This document shows, piece by piece, positions 20,400-31,853 of a DNA stretch of 64,000 nucleotides. This DNA comes from Coenobita brevimanus (Eukaryota; Arthropoda; Malacostraca; Decapoda; Coenobitidae), in contig CM064657.1 in NCBI GenBank assembly GCA_032717465.1, positions 25,175,319 through 25,239,318 on the forward strand, given 5' to 3'. Each line of letters starts with the position of its first letter. The first letter of the stretch is position 1. The translations under genes and the position numbers were made by a program. The notes below the pieces were generated by a model that worked only from the letters and a program-made list of their open reading frames with translations, had not been told where the DNA came from and made no database searches.

Positions 20400-22440
20400 A
20401 AATACCGGCCGTGGCAACTCAGGTCGCCACCACACCCCCAGGAGGAGACTACAGAGGGGTAGATGATGCTCGCTTTATGTCCAGTCAGGACGGACATAAG
20501 TCCTCCTGGGCCACGCGCCCCTATTCCCTGGAGTGTGCCCAACGAGACCACCCCGGTCCGAGTGCACTACCTATCGGGTGAGCTAGCCCTCTCCAGGACT
20601 GGGGTGGAGCTGAACCTTCAGCTCCAAGCAGCATCCCAGTGATGGCCAGAAGCCGTGCAAAACAAGAGACAGCCTGTAGCTGCTCTGAAAACATGGAGAC
20701 GGCCTGTAGCCTCTCCGACCAAAGGGCCTCTGGCTGTAGTCGTGCCCCTGTGACGGCCAGAAGCCACACACCAAAAAGGCCATGGCCTGTAGCCGGGCCC
20801 CAAAAGAGGCGACGGCCTGTAGCTGCTCCGTCAGGTGCTACTTACATCCCCTGCAGAACCCGTGATGGCCTGAAGTCGCACGAGGAGAGAGAAAGGTACG
20901 CCCCCTCTCCTTCTGCAGTTTCCTCGGAGGGCACGACGCCGGCGATGGCCTGTAGCTGTGCCAGGAGGCAGGAGATGGCCTGTAGCCGCTCCTCATCTAC
21001 ACGTCGCCCTCCATACGGGACTTCGGCGACGGCCTGCAGCCGCGCCGGCAGGCAAGCGATATCCTGTAGCCGCACTTCGTCAGCGTTCTCATCAGGGAGT
21101 CGATCCCTAGTGACGGCCAGAAGCCGCACCGACAGCGAAGGGACGGCCTGTAGCTGCCCTCCGTCCGTTGTCCAAGGGAACCCAGTGACGGCTGGTAGCT
21201 GCGCCGAGGAGAGACACCAAAGGCCCTCACCCCCTGTGACTCTGCAGTGTGAGAGCAACCTGCGATCAGCCCTGCCTACCGGCGGGAGCGCAGGCCGCTC
21301 CTCTGTCCACCCAGATCGAGGCAACCTCCAGGAGGAGGACTTCTGCCCCGAGGAATGGTGGAGAGGCCCGGTGTTATCCCCAGGGCTGTTCTCCATCCAG
21401 TCGGCCCCCGTGGGGGACCCCCACCTGGCAGACTCCTGCCAAGAACAGTGCTGCAACCCCAACCTGACAGCGACACCACGGGAAGGAAACTGCAGCCGAC
21501 AGACCTCTGAGGGCACCCCCAGGACCCTGGGGCAAGATCTCTCCCCTCCCCGACAAAGGCAATGCCCTTCCTCCACCAGGTGCCTGAAGGAGCACCTCCA
21601 GGACCTGTTTGGCCCTAGTCCTAAGGGCCAGACCCCAGTTCCCAGCCCTGACAGTGAGGGGCCCTTCACCACACCCAGCCCAAACCCTCGACGAGAGACA
21701 ACACCCCTGCGAGTAGTCCCGTGGCTGCGGGACGAAGGGACTTCTGAAGGGACTCTGCCTACCCCAGGTCAACAACTGTGAGTCTCCAGCCCTTCCCCCT
21801 TGCCCGTTTGCCCAATAAGTGACATTATATATAACATTGGCAGTGGTACATGGCTCCCACAGACTGTGAGTGAGAGGCAAAGACTATGCAGGGCAAGTGA
21901 ACCGTGAAATTCAGGAAAGCAAGGAAAGACACTCAAGACAGTGCATATCCATTCTGTCCAAGACGAGAGGCAAAGCTCAGTGCACATTCACCCTGTGTAA
22001 GCCAAGAAATGGAAATCAGTGACAATATATATATAACCATCATGAACCAGGAACCAGACTCAGCGTCAGAGTATGATTCTTGAACTTCCTCGTGCACTGT
22101 AAAACCTATATTTTGTCTTCTCACTGGGAACAAGCCTCCTATGCAAGGACTGAGAAAGTTGTGTATTGCATCCCTACCCAGACTAAGACCCCTGTCTATC
22201 TAGTATCCTGTGCGATTCTCAAAACCCACCTGCCAGCCTATGTATTAACTTTGTTTAGCATATTGTGTAAACTATCTTTCTGTTCCATAGCAAGGAATTT
22301 GTCAATATACGTGTAACGTTGTTGCCCTGTGTTTTTATGCCCTGTTCCTCTCATACTGTGTCTAAGCTCCAGTCTAGAAAGGGAACCCAGCTGCATTCTA
22401 GGCATTCTTAGGGCGGGAAGCCGACCTAGAAATGACTAGC
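20400..22440 (+). repeat. dispersed repeat N, copy N2
   Basis: Second copy of N, opposite in orientation to N1 and the more complete one. It is GC-rich, carries a ~380-codon open frame, and ends near 22440 just before LINE E1. Between 20640 and 21240 the motif GG[CT]CTGTAG[CT][CT]GC recurs more than ten times at irregular 30-60-bp spacing. It has no TIR, LTR or RT that I can see. Confidence 0.7.
20642..21781 (+). CDS. repeat-rich hypothetical ORF of repeat N
   Basis: ATG at 20642 opens a 379-codon frame to the stop at 21779-21781. The N-terminal half is built from degenerate units of the type (E)(T/M)A(C/G)S(C/R)(S/A), for example ETACSCSENMETACSLS and MACSCARRQEMACSRSS. The C-terminal half is Pro/Ser/Gly rich, with WWRGPVLSPGLFSIQSAP and LKEHLQDLFGPSPKG. 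In N1 the corresponding frames are also open (13338-13048 and 13014-12766, minus strand) and align in order (YWRGPATTTGLFSLQPVP; ETAGSRS units), which favours a real protein over a chance frame. No conserved domain is recognised. It could be the gag-like or accessory ORF of an element whose other parts are gone. The GC-rich third positions alone can also create open frames, so doubt remains. Confidence 0.35.
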   Translation: MARSRAKQETACSCSENMETACSLSDQRASGCSRAPVTARSHTPKRPWPVAGPQKRRRPVAAPSGATYIPCRTRDGLKSHEERERYAPSPSAVSSEGTTPAMACSCARRQEMACSRSSSTRRPPYGTSATACSRAGRQAISCSRTSSAFSSGSRSLVTARSRTDSEGTACSCPPSVVQGNPVTAGSCAEERHQRPSPPVTLQCESNLRSALPTGGSAGRSSVHPDRGNLQEEDFCPEEWWRGPVLSPGLFSIQSAPVGDPHLADSCQEQCCNPNLTATPREGNCSRQTSEGTPRTLGQDLSPPRQRQCPSSTRCLKEHLQDLFGPSPKGQTPVPSPDSEGPFTTPSPNPRRETTPLRVVPWLRDEGTSEGTLPTPGQQL

Positions 22441-22464
22441 ATGATGTTTCGTTTCGTTTTTCTT

Positions 22465-24127
22465 TCGTTTTTAAAGGCTCCAACATGCTTGCATGCGTCG
22501 GCCTTGGTCACCTAATGGCAGCTCTCCATGCTGCACGATCTGTTGCAGCCTCCCTGTTCAGTCCTTTAACCCTGAGGTCTCACTAATGACCTTGTCCCAT
22601 GTCTTTCTTGGTCTACCCCACACCAGTATTAACACTTCTCACCTTCCTTACCCAGTTATCATCCCCCATCCTCTCCACATGCCCAAACCATCTCAATCTA
22701 CCTCTTCTATCACAACACCAATACACTCCAGTCCCATCCTACCTCTCAACTCTTCCATCGTAAACCCAGCTCCCCCAGACCTTGCACGCAGGGACGCACT
22801 ACACATCCACCCAGTCATTGTCATTTCTTCACGTCTGAGCCTGTGAATATCCTCCTCCTTTACTGCCCAGGTCACACTACCATACAGCATTACACTCCTA
22901 ACATATGCTGCATACAAAGACCCCTTAGTACATAGGGAGAGTCCTCTCAATGTCAAGAGAGGCAAGAGCTCCCTGAACTTCTTCCAGCCACTTCTCACCC
23001 TAGCCACAGAGCTAGCTCCAGCCCCACCTCCAGCACACAACATGTCTCCCAAATAACAAAACTCTTCCACACACTCAAGAGATTCACCAGCAAGTTCAAT
23101 CCATTCATGCCTGACAATCTCCACCTGCTCTCCCCAACACGCCGTACACATAAAATCAGCATTATCTCACAGTCAACCTCTGATACCACTACATCTCTTG
23201 TGCACCCATTTATCACAAACACCGCACAAGATGGAATTACTTCCCATTCCCTCATGGCAAACTGCACATGGCCACTCTCCCTCGTCTTTGACAGTACCGC
23301 CACCAACCCTAGATATCATCACTTTTGTTTTATCTGCATTTACCCTTAAGCCCTTGTGCCCCACTTCCTAAACCTTTCTTCCGCCTCCCTTTCATTCTCT
23401 TCAGTCAACACCAAATCATCAGCGTACAACATCTCCCACGGGAGTCCGTTTCTGAAGTCACGTGAGAGGGCTTGTACCATGATCAACAACGTGGGACTCA
23501 AAACTGACCCCTGATGCACACCAACATTCGTGGAAAACTCATCAATCAAATCTCCATTCACTCTCACCTGGGTGTGAGCACCCACATACATAGCCATAAC
23601 CACCCTAACCAGCCACTCCTCCAAGCCAAGCTTTCTCATTGCCCACTTCACCACATCTCTAGGGACTCTGTCAAAGACCTTTTCCAAATCAGCAAAAACA
23701 AAACATAGATCCTTTTTCTTCCCAATATATTTTTCCCAAAGCTGTCGAACAATGAACATGACATCAGTGGTCCCCCTACCTGGCATAAACCCGAACTGCA
23801 TCTCATCATTATTCACTCTTTCTCTAAACATACCTTCTAAAACTCTCTCCATTACCTTCATTATCTGATCTAAAAGCTTTATACCTCAACAATTTTCTCT
23901 TTCCAGGGCATCACCCTTCCCTTTATACACATTTACAATTAGACTCTTCAGCCAATCATCTGGGACAACATACTCATATATAATCATATTTATCAGGTCA
24001 GTGACTAACCTCACTCCTATATCTCCTGAGGCCTTCAACATTTCGGCAGTCAACCCAGAAACACCTGCTGCCTTCCTCACCTTCATCCTCCCTATTGCCT
24101 CACTCACAGTAGCAGCATCAGTCAAAG
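22465..24127 (-). mobile_element. LINE family E, copy E1 (5'-truncated)
   Basis: Minus-strand order from 24125: LINE linker (IGRMKVRKAAGVSGLTAEML), PDDWLKSLIVNVYKGKGDAL, RT motifs FGFMPGRGTTD, FVFADLEKVFDRV (motif A), [12 protein letters not shown] (motif B), MLYADDLVLTEEN (motif C), then VNADKTKVMISR, a PHD-type finger CAVCHEGMGSNSILCGVCDKWVHKRC, and thumb VRSVMLYGSVTWAV. The 3' end is AGCATGTTGGAGCCTTTAAA followed by AACGAAAG/AAACGAAAC repeats. Several frameshifts split it. The 5' end stops at a (GGCCAA)n-(TA)n junction. Confidence 0.85.
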
Positions 24128-24141
24128 GCCAAGGCCAAGGC

Positions 24142-24147
<6 letters not shown>

Positions 24148-24174
<27 letters not shown>

Positions 24175-24190
24175 CTATATATCTATCTAT
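24148..24190. repeat. (TA)n-(TATC)n tract
   Basis: A TA tract merges with the TATC tail of LINE A2. Confidence 0.93.
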
Positions 24191-26023
24191 CTATTGCCAG
24201 ACGCCTCAGTCCCATTCTGGGTGGCCACAAACAAATCGCCTCCATGTCGCCCTGTCCCCTGCCATTTCACTGCCCTGCTCCCAACTCACACCCCCCTCTC
24301 TCATATACCTCTCCACCCTATCCCTCCATCTCATCCTCGGCCTCCCTCTCCCTCTTCCCACCCTCCACCCCTCTCACATACACTCCCTTCGTCAGTCTTT
24401 CACCCTCCATCATCTCCACATGGCCAAACCACCTCAGTGTGTTCCTCATAACGCTTCCTATCACATCCACATCAACACCACAATGCTCCTTTATATCCTC
24501 ATTTGTCAGCCTGTCTCTCCATGTGACTTCACAGGCTCCTCTTAAATAACTCATTTCCACTGCTCTCACTCTTGACTTGTGCCCTTCCAACAACGTCCAA
24601 GCTTCACTTCCATACGTTAGACTTGGTATTAAAATACTGTCATGTAGTAACTTTTTCACTTCCATGCTCACTTCCCTGTTTCTTATCACTGTTTTCAAGG
24701 AACCAGCAACCTTTCTTCCTTGCTGTACCCTTTCAAGCACTTCATCCTGCAAACCTCCATCCTTACTAATCACACTACCCAAGTACTTAAATGTACTCAC
24801 ATTTTCCAATCCCTCACCATCCAACCTCGCTGTACATTCACTGACTTCACCTCTCTCAAAGACCATCAATTTATTCTTCCCTACATTCACCTTTAGATTC
24901 CGTTTCTTACACACTCTCCCAAACCCATCCACCGAGCCTTGCAGCTCCCCTTCATCTTCACTCAACAACACAGTATCATCTGCAAACAACAGTACAGGGA
25001 GTTTATAAACACTACCCTCTCTCACCAGGGCCACTCCAATATCCACTACCCTACCTTGTACCTCTTTTATTATCCCATCCATGTACAGATTGAACAACCA
25101 TGGAGACATGACACATCCCTGTTTCAACCCAAACTTCAAAGAGAAAAATTCACTTAGTTCACCATCCACATGCACTGCAGCCTTAACACCATCATACATA
25201 CTCTTCACAGCATTCAACAACTTCCCGTCTACTGTACTCCATATATTCTTAATACTTTCCACAATCCTTGTCTATCCACCCTGTCATATGCTTTCTTCAA
25301 ATCCATGAAAGCCACATACAACTTCTTTTCCTTCTCTAGAAACTCTTCCACTAAAGATGTAAGAATGAATATCTGATCTACACAACCTCTTCCCTTCCTA
25401 AAGCCTCCCTGTTCTTCTCCAACTAATTCCTCTGTTCTTTCTCTAACTCTGTCAATAAGTATCCTGCCATACACTTTTCCTATTACACTAAAAAGACAAA
25501 TGCCCCTATGATAACCACACTTCTTTTGCCCCTTTTCCTTTGTACAGGAGAATCATTATACCTGACTTCCAATCCTCTGGAACTCTACCTTCCTCCCAGG
25601 CCAATCTGCACATCTTCCACATCCATTCTACTACTATCTCTCCCCCATGCTTCAGCATCTCACCACACACTCCATCAGTTCCTGGGGCTTTCCCCAATTT
25701 GACTTTCTTCATTGCTTCCACAACTTCTGTCCTACTGATTTCTTCCTGTCTTCTCACCTCCCTCCTCCCAGCCATTCCCCAGCCACTTATACTCACATCA
25801 CTTCCATCCTCTGTGTTCAACAATTCCTTAAAGTGTTCTCTCCATCTGCTCACTTTTTCTCCCTTCTCCACTAGTAATTAACATTTTTACTATTCACTCC
25901 TCTGCTAATTTCACTTCCACCCTGTCTTACTCTCTTCACCTCTTTCCAGAACATTTTCTTACAGTCCCTCCACTTTACACTCAAATTCCTTCCAAATTCC
26001 TCATCCACTCTTTTCTTCTACTC
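24178..26023 (-). mobile_element. LINE family A, copy A2 (RT half)
   Basis: Minus-strand order from 26023: linker, KLGKAPGTDGVCGEML (25871-25506), EELVGEEQGGFRKG and FMDLKKAYDRV (25474-25229), then a 314-codon frame (25262-24318) with GLKQGCVMSPWLF, LLFADDTVLLSED and LRWFGHVEMME, then the TCTA tail. Frameshifts separate the parts. Its 5' edge at 26023 directly abuts the 3' tail of A3 and corresponds to a point about 120 bp from where A4 resumes, so A2 and A4 are probably the two halves of one older element. Confidence 0.88.
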
Positions 26024-29000
26024 TATCTATCTATTGCCAGACACCTCAATCCCGTTTGGGGTGGCCACAAACAAATTACCTCCAAGTCACCCTGTCCCCT
26101 GCCATTTCACTGCCCTGCTCCCAACTCACACCCCCCTCTCTCATATACCTCTCCACCCCATCCCTACATCTCATCCTCGGCCTCCCCCTCCCTCTTCCCC
26201 CTTCCACCTGACTCACATACACTCTCTTCGTCAGTGTTTCACCCTCCATCCTCTCCACATGGCCAAACCACCTCAGTGTGTTCCTCATAACGCTTCCTAT
26301 CACATCCACATCAACACCACAACGCTCCTTTATATCCTCATTCATCAGCCTGTCTCTCTATGTGACTCCACAGGCTCCTCTTAAATAACTCATTTCCACT
26401 GCTCTCACTCTTGACTTGTGTCCTTCCAACAACGTCCAAGCTTCACTTCCATACGTTAGAGTTGGTATCACAATACTGTCATGTAGTAACTTTTTCACTT
26501 CCATGCTCACTTCCCTGTTTCTTATCACTGCTTTCAAAGAACCAGCAACCTTTCTTCCCTGCTGTACCCTTTCAAGCACTTCACCCTCCAAACCTCCATC
26601 CTTACTCATCACACTACCCAAGTACTTAATCATACTCACATTTTCCAATCCCGCACCATCCAACCTCGCTGTACTTTCACTGACTTCACCTCTCTCAAAG
26701 ACCATCACTTTACTCTTCCCTACATTCACCTTTAGATTCCGTTTCTTACACACTCTCCCAAACTCATCCACCAAGCCTTGCAGCTCCCTTTCATCTTCAC
26801 TCAACAACAACAAACAACAGTACTGGGAGTTTCCAAACACTATCCTCTCTCACCAGGGCCACTCCAACATCCACTACCCTACCTCATACCTCTTTTATTA
26901 CCCCATCCATGTACAGATTGAACAACCATGAAAACATGACACATCCCTGTTTCAACCCAACCTTCAAAGAGAAAAATTCACTTAGTTCACCATCCTCATG
27001 CACTACAGCCTTCGCACCATTATACATACTCTTCACAGCATTCAACAACTTCCCATCTACTCCATATATTCTTAACACTTTCCACAATCCTTGTCTATCC
27101 ACCCTGTCATATGCTTTCTCCAAATCCATGAAAGCTGCATACAACTTCTTTCCCTTCTCTAGAAGCTTTTCCACTAAAGATCTAAGAATAAATGTCTGAT
27201 CTACACAACCTCTTCCCTTCCTAAAGCCTCTCTGTTCTTCTCCAACTAATTTCTCTGTTCTTTCTCTAACTCTGTCAATAAGTATCCTACCATACACTTT
27301 TCCTATTATACTAAGAAGACAAATGCCCCTATGATTACCACACACTTCTTTTTCCCCTTTTCCTTTGTACAAGGGAATAATTATACCTGACTTCCAATCC
27401 TCCGAGACTCTACCTTCCTCCCAGGCCAATCTGCACATCTTCCACATCCATTCTACTACTATCTCTCCCCCATGCTTCAGCATTTCACCACACACTCTAT
27501 CAATTCCTGGGGCTTTTCCCAATTTAACTTTCTTCATTGCTTCCACAACTTCTATCCTACTGATTTCTTCCTGTCTTCTCACCTCTCTCCTTCTCCCAGC
27601 CATTCCTCAGCCACTTATACTCGCATTACTTCCATCCTCTATGTTCAACAATTCCTTAAAGTGTTCTCTCTATTTGCTCATTTTTTCTCCCTTCTCCACT
27701 AGTAATCTACCATTTTTATCTTTCACTCCCCTGCTAACTTCACTTCCACACTGTCTTACTCTTTTCACCTCTTTCCAGAACATTTTCTTACAGTCCCTCC
27801 ACTTTACACTCAAATTCCTTCCAAATTCCTCATCCACTCTCTTCTTACTCTCTCTTACTAATCTTTTCACCTCTCTCTTTCTTTCTACATATAACTCTCT
27901 CTTCCACCTCTCAACTTCTTCCACGCCACTATTTCTCATCCATTCATTGTATGCTTTCTTCTTTTGTGCCACAGCCTGTCTCACCTCTTCGGTCCACCAC
28001 GCTGTTCCTTGCACCCCCCTCCGTCTTCTCTTCCTTCCACACACCACATCACATGCTGCACATATTTCTTCTGTAAATATCCTACACACACCTTCCACAT
28101 CTTCCATCTGCTCCAATTCATATTTGCTCAATCGTTCCTCCATTTGTCTCTTATACTCTGCCTTTTTCTCATCCTCTTGTAACCTTTCTGCTCTCCTTGC
28201 AACTACTCCATCCTCCCGTCTTTCCCTTCTTCTATTTCTCCATCATACTTGAATCCTAATTCTAGCCACCACCAAGCAGTGGTCAGAAAGTCCACTCCCC
28301 CAACCTCTATAAGCTCTTGCATCCATTACACATCTTCGCATCCTTTCATCCACACACACATAATCAATCATTGCCTTCCTTTCATTCAGTTCACCACCCA
28401 CCCTTCTCATCACTCGCCATGTATACCTGTGGATCATTTTATGCCTGAAGAGGGTATTGGCTATCACCAACCCCCTCCCATCACAAATGTTCACTAACGC
28501 ACTCCCATTCTCATCTATCTCCGCAGGCACACCCCACTCACCAACTATTCCATCCACCTTCACATTCCCAACTTTACCATTCATATCATCGATCAAAAAC
28601 ACTCTCTCATTCCTTCCAAAGTTTTCCATGCACACTTCTACATTTGTCCAGAACTCTTCTCTCACTCTTCTAGCACAATCTTGCGTTGGCGCATACACAC
28701 ACACACAATCGCCCACATTTGTATTCCAACTTTCAACTTTACCCACACAATCCTTGACCCAAGTGATCCATACTGTCTTATGCTCTTCTTCCATCTTTTA
28801 CTCACAACTATACATACTCCTTCCTTTGCCCTCTCAGTCTCACCTACTCTTGCATATATACCCCATCCATACTCCTATTCTCTCACACTTTCTCCTCTCC
28901 ATTTTTTTTAAGTTATTCCACATACATCCACTTTCGCACCCTCAAGCACCTTGACAATCTCTCTCTCTTTCACCTCATCATTCGCTTCTCTTACATTCCA

Positions 29001-29195
29001 TATACCCATTACCAAGTCCTTTGTCCGGTTCTGGGTCGTCATTGTTTGGTCAGTCCTTGTCCGAGGCTTCTTGTTTGTTTTTTTAGTTAGTTGTTTTCCG
29101 GTGAGGGGCACTAACCCTCCGCCAAGCCTTTTAGTCGCCTTTTACGACAAGCAGGGATACTGGGGGAGTATTCTTGAAAACCCCCCTACCCCCAC
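26024..29195 (-). mobile_element. LINE family A, copy A3 (near full length, 3.17 kb)
   Basis: The most complete member. From 29195 down on the minus strand: a 5' leader (CCCAGTATCCCTGCTTGTCG, GGAGGGTTAGTGCCCCTC), start region, APE endonuclease (29111-28243), linker, RT (27603-26358), thumb (26345-26076) and a (TCTA)n tail at 26024-26040. About 3.2 kb is the usual RTE length. Decayed by frameshifts. Confidence 0.88.
26076..29111 (-). pseudogene. APE-RT polyprotein of LINE A3
   Basis: The start is ATGCC.. at 29111 (frame reading PLTGKQLTKKTNKKP), then the endonuclease motif VMGIWNVREANDEV, a frameshift, and 28794-28243 with VFLIDDMNGKVGNVKVDG (the GD[FM]N-type motif with D), DYVCVDERMRR and GWGSGLSDHCLVVARI (the SDH metal-binding motif). 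The Lys-rich linker is at 28143-27670. The RT has GKAPGIDRVCGEML, GFRKGRGCVDQ, FMDLEKAYDRV, GLKQGCVM. The FADD box is lost: near 26815 the sequence reads CFGNSQYCCLLLLSEDE, a deletion across motif C. So it cannot encode an active RT. In family terms it is one ORF with an N-terminal apurinic-type nuclease that nicks target DNA and a C-terminal RT. Confidence 0.85.
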
Positions 29196-30488
29196 AGCCT
29201 GTCTCACCTCTTCATTCTACCACGCTGTTCCTTGCACCCCCCTCCGTCTTCTCTTCATCCCACACACCACATCACATGCTGCACATATTTCTTCTGTGAA
29301 TATCCTGCACACACCTTCCACGTTCCTCATTTGCTCCAATTCATATTTTCCCAATCGTTCCTCCACTTCTCTCTTATATTCTGCCTTTTTCTCATCCTCT
29401 TGTAACCTTTCCACTCTCCTTGCAAGTACTCCTTCTTCCCATCCTTCCCTTCTTCTATTTCTCCATCTTATTTGGATCTTGATTCTGGCCACCACAAAGT
29501 AGTGGTCAGAAAGTCCACTACTCCAGCCTCTATAAGCTCTTGCATCCATTACACATCTTCGCATCCTTTCATCCACATACACATAATCAGTTATTACCTT
29601 CCTTTCATTCAGTTCACCACCCACCCTTCTTATCACTCACCATGCCCTTTCCTGTATTGCAGTTTCTCCTTTGGCTGTGAAGATTTAGAGGTGCCAGGCT
29701 GCTCTTGTCCATTTTATGCCTGGATCATTTTATGCCTGAAGAGGGTATTGGCTATCACCAACCCCCTCCCAGCACAAATGTCCACTAACGCACTGCCATT
29801 CTCATCCATCTCAACAGGCACACCCCACTCACCAACTATTCCATCCACCTTCACTTTCCTTACTTTACCATTCATATCACTGATCAAAAACACTCTCTCA
29901 TTCCTTTCAAACTTTTCTATGCACACTTCCACATTTGTCCAGAACTTTTCTCTCACTCTGCTTGCACGATCTTGCGTTGGCACATACGTGCACACAATCG
30001 CCCACATTCATATTCCAACTTTCAATCTTACCCACACAATCCTTGACCCAACTGATCCATACTCTCTTATGTTCTTCTTCCATCTTTGACTCACAACTAT
30101 ACACACCCCTTCTTTTGCCCTCTCATTCCCACCTACTCCTGCACGTATACCCCATCCATACTCCCATTCTGTCACCCTCTAACCTCACCATTTAGTTTCA
30201 GTTACTACACATACATCAACTTTTGCACCCTCAAGCACCTGGACAATCTCTCTCTCATTCATCTCATCATTTGCACCTCTTACATTCCATGTTGCTATTA
30301 CCATGTCCTTTGTAGGGTCCTTGGTCGTCATCTTTTGGTCAGTCCTTGTCCAAGGCATCGTGTTCGTCTTTTTAGTTAGTTGTTTTCCGGGGAGGGGCAC
30401 TAACCCTCCGCCAACCCTTTTAGTCGCCTTGTACAACAAGCAGGGATACTGGGGGAGTATTCTTTAAAAAAAAAACCTACCCCCAGGG
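29196..30488 (-). mobile_element. LINE family A, copy A4 (APE half)
   Basis: From 30488 on the minus strand: leader (CCCAGTATCCCTGCTTGTTG, GGAGGGTTAGTGCCCCTCCC), start at 30439-30378 (PLPGKQLTKKTNTMPWTRTD), MVIATWNVRGANDEMN, VFLISDMNGKVRKVKVDG, the SDH motif GLSDHYFVVARI (29636-29217) and the start of the linker at 29196. A ~78-bp insertion at about 29645-29722 interrupts the endonuclease. The 3' edge continues, after a ~120-bp gap, in A2. Confidence 0.86.
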
Positions 30489-30540
<52 letters not shown>

Positions 30541-30577
30541 AGTATATATATATATACAGTATATATATATATATACA

Positions 30578-30629
<52 letters not shown>
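30489..30629. repeat. (TA)n microsatellite
   Basis: About 140 bp of TA with CAGTA and TGTA interruptions between A4 and element Y. Confidence 0.97.
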
Positions 30630-30633
<4 letters not shown>

Positions 30634-31845
30634 TGGTTTCTCGAATTTCGATGGGTTTGGGTACCTAAAAATCACCGCAAAATTCAAACCATCGAAATTT
30701 AAACTGAACTTCTTATGGGAAAAATTAGTTTGGGTCCGGGGCTTCCAAACCTAACTACATAAAATCATGATTTTTTGCCCACACCCCTTGTAAACTTTAT
30801 GAACTATAATTGTGGTTAAGTAACTGGTTCTGCATTGTATTCCCATACTGTCAGCAAGTGTATTTCTGCCCTTTCCTGTATTGCCATTTCTCCGTTGGCT
30901 GCAAAGACTTAGAGGTGCCAGGCTGCTCTTGTCCATTACCGCTGCTACCCGAAGAACCACGCTTGCTTGCCATCTTGAAACAGGTAAGTTGTGACAAAAA
31001 TACAAAGAAAATACACAACTAAATTGCAGTGAAATGCACGTCCACACATGGAAGGTACAGGCTGAAAGTGCAGCACTTGGCTGTAGAGGGCTGGCTGCTG
31101 GCAGGACAGTTGCAAGATGGCCACCGACAACAGAACATCACTTTGCCCATGGCTTGTTGTTGTTGGTGCCTACTCCCATCCAGGAGCTCTTGTCCTTAAA
31201 CAACATGACTTTCTTTTTTTTTTTTTTTTCTCAGTCTCTATTGTTCATTTCTGTGTTGCTCCTTATATTCACAATTACTGTACTTCTCTTCATTTCAGTA
31301 TTCTGCCTAGTGTATTTGTCACCACCTGTAATTCATTTTGTTTTAGTGTTTCTATTATTGATTTTTTTCCTTTAATTTCTCTTGTTATATCTTCGAGTTA
31401 TTAAAGTATTGATTAGTTAATAATACTGTAAGTATATTTATAAAATGATGGGAAATAGTCCAGGGTGCGAATTATCCTGACAGAGGAAATTGTCCATGTT
31501 TTGAGGGTAATTATCTGACAGCGAACTGACTTGACGGTGAATTGTCTCGGAACCTTATCATCGTGTGCTTCACATATGAATAAATGACATTGATTTTCAT
31601 TCTCTTCTTGACACGTATCACATACGATATTAGGTTAGGCTCATACTTTTTCTTATACTTTTCCTTCACTTCTAGCATTTTGGTTTGCATCAAATATATT
31701 ATCTTTGCTTTTTTGGTTGGAGTCTGGCCCTGAGAGCATCGAAATGCGCGACTTTGCATCGAAACGTGAGGTAGGCAGACCAAGCCAAAATGCATCGTAA
31801 TTTGATTCATCGAATTCTAAACTGTCGAAATTCAGGAAACCACTG
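30629..31845 (-). mobile_element. Tigger-like element Y
   Basis: Ends CAGTGGTTTCTCGAATTTCG (from 30631) and (reverse complement) CAGTGGTTTCCTGAATTTCG are inverted repeats with TA outside both. Sub-terminal CCATCGAAATTTAAAC / TAAACTGTCGAAATTC repeat the theme. A minus-strand stretch at about 30973-30865 reads MASKRGSSGSSGNGQEQPGT, then SKSLQPTEKWQY, which looks like the N-terminus of a transposase, but the rest is missing. Confidence 0.82.
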
Positions 31846-31853
31846 TATATGTA

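Noticed and set aside
27365..28252. 295-codon plus-strand frame, and similar long plus-strand frames at 42654-43391, 43612-44358 and 38197-39276
   Set aside because: They lie antisense to the LINE coding strand, are rich in Ser/Thr/Pro/Leu from complement codons, and carry no domain. The minus strand has RT and endonuclease motifs in order.
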